A DNA stretch of 64,000 nucleotides from contig NZ_JACVXA010000003.1 of NCBI RefSeq assembly GCF_014903745.1, positions 1 to 64,000 of the forward strand. The letters run 5' to 3'. The notes beneath the pieces were generated by a model that saw only the letters and a list, made by a program, of their open reading frames with translations, did no database searches and was not told the origin of the DNA. Below are positions 61,072 to 64,000 of the stretch, piece after piece (the stretch's first letter is position 1; each line of letters begins with the position of its first letter). The stretch is from Mangrovicoccus algicola. Lineage in GTDB: Bacteria; Pseudomonadota; Alphaproteobacteria; Rhodobacterales; Rhodobacteraceae. The position numbers were made by a program, and so were the translations under genes.

Positions 61072-62043
61072 ATGAAACATGTCCTTGGGGCAACCACCGC
61101 GGCCGTGATCGGCCTGGCCACCGGCGCGCAGGCACTGGATCTGCGCGGCTGGAACATCCATGTCGAGGATTACCCGGTCTCCATCGCGATGGAATCCTTC
61201 CTCGAAGAGGTCAGCGAAAAGACCGGCGGCGAGATTTCCGGCAAGGTTTTCCATAACGGGGTGCTGGGCGACCAGCCCGACGCGATCGAGCAGATGCGCC
61301 TGGGCGCCATCGATTTCGGCGAATTCAGCCTCGGCCCGATGGGTCAGGCCGTGCCCGAGACCAATGTCGTGTCGCTGCCCTTCATCTTCGCCTCCGTGCC
61401 GGACATGTACCGGCTGATGGACGGCGAGGTCGGCGCGGCCATCGGCGAGGGCATGAAGGCCAAGGGGATCATGCCGCTGGGCTGGTACACGGCCGGGGCG
61501 CGGTCCTTCTACAATTCCGAGCGCCCGATCACCGCCCCCGCCGATGTCGAGGGGATGAAGGTCCGCGTGATGTCCAACGACCTCTTCGTGCAGATGGTCG
61601 AGGCGATGGACGGCAATGCCACCCCCATGGCCTTCGGCGAGGTCTACCAGTCGATCAAGACCGGGGTCGTCGACGGGGCGGAGAACAACCCGCCCTCCTA
61701 CGAATCCACCAATCACTACGAGGTGGCGAAGTACTTCTCGCTGACCGAGCACCTGATCATTCCCGAATGCCTGTGCATGAGCCTGAAGACCTGGGAGAAA
61801 CTGACCCCCGAGCAGCAGGAGATCGTCCTGAGCGCCGGGCAGGCCAGCGCCACCTATCAGCGCGAACTCTGGGCCGAGCGCGAGGCGCAGAGCCTCGAGA
61901 CGGTGAAGGCGGGCGGCACCGAGATCAACGAGATCGCCGACAAGGCCCCCTTCCAGGAGGCGATGACCCCGGTCTATGACGCCTTCCTGGCGGCGAACCC
62001 GGATCTGGCGGATATCGTCGCACTGATGCGCAGCCCCGAATAA
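61072..62043 (+). CDS. dctP: TRAP transporter substrate-binding protein DctP (alginate region)
   Basis: A 323-aa periplasmic protein with a Sec signal (about 1-21, ending GAQA). DctP-family features are GMKVRVMSNDLF, with the substrate Arg, and PMAFGEVYQSIKTGVVDGAEN, then NPPSYES as in sugar-acid-binding members. GGGAGGAAC lies upstream. The shared operator points to a uronate or DEH-like ligand, by inference. Confidence 0.9.
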   Translation: MKHVLGATTAAVIGLATGAQALDLRGWNIHVEDYPVSIAMESFLEEVSEKTGGEISGKVFHNGVLGDQPDAIEQMRLGAIDFGEFSLGPMGQAVPETNVVSLPFIFASVPDMYRLMDGEVGAAIGEGMKAKGIMPLGWYTAGARSFYNSERPITAPADVEGMKVRVMSNDLFVQMVEAMDGNATPMAFGEVYQSIKTGVVDGAENNPPSYESTNHYEVAKYFSLTEHLIIPECLCMSLKTWEKLTPEQQEIVLSAGQASATYQRELWAEREAQSLETVKAGGTEINEIADKAPFQEAMTPVYDAFLAANPDLADIVALMRSPE

Positions 62044-62052
62044 GCAGACTGC

Positions 62053-62076
62053 CGGGCGGGGCGCCTGCCCCGCCCG
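62053..62076. repeat. Intercistronic hairpin between dctP and dctQ (third TRAP operon)
   Basis: CGGGCGGGGC (62053-62062) and GCCCCGCCCG (62067-62076) form a perfect 10-bp stem with a 4-base loop just after the dctP stop. No T tract follows. Confidence 0.5.
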
Positions 62077-62097
62077 CCTTGCCCGGAAGCCATATCC

Positions 62098-62625
62098 ATG
62101 CCCCATCCCCCGGCCTATGTCCGGAGCATCGAGCGCGCCCTCGATCTCCTCCAGTTGCTGTGCCTCGTGCTCGCCTCGGCGGCGCTCGCGGTGCTGATCG
62201 CCAGCTTCGGCTGGCTCGTCTTCGGCAGATACGTGCTGAACGCCACCCCCACCTGGGTGGAACAGCTGGCGCTTCTGCTGATCTGCTACATCGCCTTTCT
62301 CGGCGCCGCCGCGGGCGTGCGCGATGACAGCCATATCGGCGTCACGCTGTTCCGCGACCTGCTGCCCGCCCGGGCGCAGAAACTCGTCATCATCGCCGTC
62401 GACCTGGCGCTCGCGGGATTCGGCATCGCGATGCTGGCCGCGGGGGCAAGCCTGATGGCCTTCGGCTGGGACACGCTTCTGCCCATGCTGAACCTGCCCG
62501 AGAGCGTCCGCACCGGCGCCATCACCTCGCTGGGCGCGCTTATGGCGGTCTTTGCCGGAACCCGCGCGCTGCTGCGCATCGTCCATTTCCGCAACTGGGC
62601 GCCCCGCGCGCCGGAGGACATCTGA
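62098..62625 (+). CDS. dctQ: TRAP transporter small membrane subunit DctQ (alginate region)
   Basis: A 175-aa protein with four hydrophobic segments. FGRYVLNATPTWVEQLALLL and VRDDSHIGVTLFRDLLPARA are the DctQ landmarks. Its stop overlaps the dctM start by one base (TGATG). The ribosome site is weak (GGAAGCC), consistent with lower expression than dctP. Confidence 0.87.
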   Translation: MPHPPAYVRSIERALDLLQLLCLVLASAALAVLIASFGWLVFGRYVLNATPTWVEQLALLLICYIAFLGAAAGVRDDSHIGVTLFRDLLPARAQKLVIIAVDLALAGFGIAMLAAGASLMAFGWDTLLPMLNLPESVRTGAITSLGALMAVFAGTRALLRIVHFRNWAPRAPEDI

Positions 62626-63905
62626 TGGGTCTCGCACTTCTTCTGGGCGTCTTCGCGCTTTGCGTGCTGGTCGGCATGCCTGTCGCCTTCGCCATGGGCA
62701 TCGCCGCGGCCGGGGCCTTCTGGTATGACGGCTTTCCGCCGATCATGACCTTCCAGCGCGCCACTTCGGGGATCTCGGTCTTCTCGCTCCTGGCGATCCC
62801 GTTCTTCATCTTCGCCGGCGAGATCATGCTCCATGGCGGCATCGCCAAGCGGATCGTCGCCATGGCCTCGGCGCTGGTGGGGCATCTGCGCGGCGGCCTG
62901 GCCATGGTCAACATCTTCTCCTCCATGCTCTTCGGCGGCATCTCGGGCTCGGCCGTGGCCGATATCTCGGCGCTCGGCTCGCTGCTGGTTCCGGTGATGA
63001 AGGAGCGCGGCTATCGCCCGGATTTCGCGGTGAACGTCACCGTCACCTCCTCGATCGCGGGGATCGTCATTCCCCCCAGCCACAACATGATCATCTTCGC
63101 GGTGGCGGCCGGCGGCGGGATCTCGGTCTCGGGCCTGTTCCTGGCCGGGGTGATCCCCGGCATGCTGATGTGCATCTGCCTGGCCATCGCCGCCTGGATC
63201 CTGTCGGTGCGCCACGACTACCCGGCCGAACCCTTCCCCGGCTGGGCCACGGTGGGGCGCACGGCGCTGGACGCGATCCCGGGCTTCATGACGGCGGTGA
63301 TCATCGTCGGCGGCACGCTGTCGGGCGTCTTCACCGTGACCGAATCCGGCGCCTTCGGGGCGATCTACGCGCTGGTGCTGAGCATCTTCTACTATCGCAG
63401 CCTCAGCTGGCGCAGCTTCTGCATGGCGCTGGCCGGGGCCGTGCGCACCACCGCCATGGTGATGGTGCTGATCGCCTTCGCCAGTTCCTTCGCCTACCTG
63501 CTGGCGCTCTACCAGGTGCCCGCGCGGCTGTCGGACCTGCTGGTCACCGTCTCGGAGAATCCCGTCATCATCCTGCTGATGATCAACGTGATCCTGCTGG
63601 TGCTGGGGATGATCATGGACATGGCGGCGCTGATCCTGATCTGCACGCCGATCTTCCTGCCCATCGCCAAGGGGCTGGGAATGGACCCGGTGCAGTTCGG
63701 CATCATGCTGCTGATCAACCTGGGCATCGGCCTGTGCACGCCGCCGGTGGGAACCTGCCTTTTCGTGGGATGCGCCGTCGGAAAGATCAGGATAGAACAG
63801 GCCATGAAATCGATCTGGCCCTTCTACCTGGCGCTTTTCGCGGCGCTCGTGCTGGTCACCTACGTGCCGGCCGTGTCGCTGTGGCTGCCATCCGTGATGG
63901 AGTAA
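62625..63905 (+). CDS. dctM: TRAP transporter large membrane subunit DctM (alginate region)
   Basis: A 426-aa membrane protein with about 12 helices. It has PFFIFAGEIMLHGG, GGISGSAVADISALG, IPPSHNMIIFAVAAG, TVTESGAFGAIYAL and LCTPPVGTCLFVG, all DctM motifs. SHNMIIF in the second motif replaces the more common SLGLI-type text and occurs in sugar-acid members. It ends 4 bp before a downstream membrane gene. Confidence 0.9.
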   Translation: MGLALLLGVFALCVLVGMPVAFAMGIAAAGAFWYDGFPPIMTFQRATSGISVFSLLAIPFFIFAGEIMLHGGIAKRIVAMASALVGHLRGGLAMVNIFSSMLFGGISGSAVADISALGSLLVPVMKERGYRPDFAVNVTVTSSIAGIVIPPSHNMIIFAVAAGGGISVSGLFLAGVIPGMLMCICLAIAAWILSVRHDYPAEPFPGWATVGRTALDAIPGFMTAVIIVGGTLSGVFTVTESGAFGAIYALVLSIFYYRSLSWRSFCMALAGAVRTTAMVMVLIAFASSFAYLLALYQVPARLSDLLVTVSENPVIILLMINVILLVLGMIMDMAALILICTPIFLPIAKGLGMDPVQFGIMLLINLGIGLCTPPVGTCLFVGCAVGKIRIEQAMKSIWPFYLALFAALVLVTYVPAVSLWLPSVME

Positions 63906-63909
63906 CGCG

Positions 63910-64000
63910 TTGAACGACTGGCGCGCCCTGCTGGGCATGTCCTGGCCGATGTGCCTGCGGATGCTGATGCTGCACGGCACGGTGGTGCTGGATGCCTGGC
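63910..64000 (+). CDS. Start of a membrane protein, possibly MATE-family (3' end outside window)
   Basis: An open frame begins at a TTG (63910) with GGAG eight bases upstream and runs off the right edge; 30 codons are visible. The start NDWRALLGMSWPMCLRMLML continues into HGTVVLDAW. A first helix with a proline and a following V-x-D resembles the start of MATE exporters, but too little is seen to be sure. It lies 4 bp after dctM, so it may be cotranscribed. Confidence 0.35.
   Translation, partial: MNDWRALLGMSWPMCLRMLMLHGTVVLDAW

Noticed and set aside
1-64000. CRISPR arrays, rRNA, insertion sequences, phage genes or integrases
   Set aside because: No regularly spaced direct repeats, no rRNA-like stretches and no transposase, integrase or phage-type proteins were found on either strand.

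Overview
The window is very GC-rich, densely packed coding DNA. Third positions are almost all G or C, genes are often joined by ATGA or GTGA overlaps, and there are three DctPQM TRAP systems, one TAXI-TRAP and one tripartite tricarboxylate transporter. Together with a Sphingomonas-A1-type alginate importer this points to an alphaproteobacterium, most likely Rhodobacteraceae/Paracoccaceae. That is inference; there is no rRNA or other marker gene. Family names below come from reading the proteins and recalling the families, not from a database search.

Layout. 1-2.4 kb: end of a glycine-rich repeat protein, a GntR regulator and a divergent AbrB-type membrane protein. 2.4-7.7 kb: a TctC plus fused TctA-TctB transporter, divergent from a TctD/TctE-like two-component system. 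7.8-10 kb: LysR regulator and divergent Fsr-like MFS exporter. 10.2-13.8 kb: TRAP transporter plus an SDR. 13.8-23.5 kb: a deoxy-sugar (L-fucose/L-rhamnose/L-galactose-like) oxidation locus with mutarotase, two unrelated lactonases, aldose dehydrogenase, ABC importer, zinc dehydrogenase and UxaA-type dehydratase. It carries three copies of one 17-bp operator and a GntR regulator with two apparent winged helices. 23.5-30.4 kb: hutG-hutF-IclR, divergent from a TAXI-TRAP operon that ends in a clean intrinsic terminator.

30.4-64 kb is mainly an alginate and uronate utilisation island. A DehR-like reductase (minus strand) faces kdgF and an SSS symporter (plus strand). After a small lipoprotein and an L,D-transpeptidase comes an RTX-type PL7 alginate lyase. 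An amino-acid ABC transporter intervenes. Then follow uxuA, an AGE-family epimerase and a TRAP transporter (minus), a divergent GntR, two GST genes (plus), and a ten-gene minus-strand operon: algS, algM1, algM2, algQ, PL15 lyase, SDR, CBM32-PL7 lyase, kdgK, Gfo/Idh oxidoreductase and manD. A second GntR and another TRAP transporter lie to the right. The window ends in a truncated membrane protein.

How it fits together. Secreted PL7 lyases cut alginate. Oligomers enter through AlgSM1M2Q and cytoplasmic PL15 releases the unsaturated monomer. KdgF helps open it to DEH, a DEH reductase (SDR and/or DehR-like) makes KDG, and KdgK phosphorylates it. UxuA and ManD supply KDG from mannonate. A rare motif, ATCCTAG, occurs five times, all in the promoter regions of these alginate/uronate units, which suggests one regulon read by one or both SRQPVR-type GntR proteins. 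No KDPG aldolase, uronate isomerase, fructuronate reductase or type I secretion genes are in the window.
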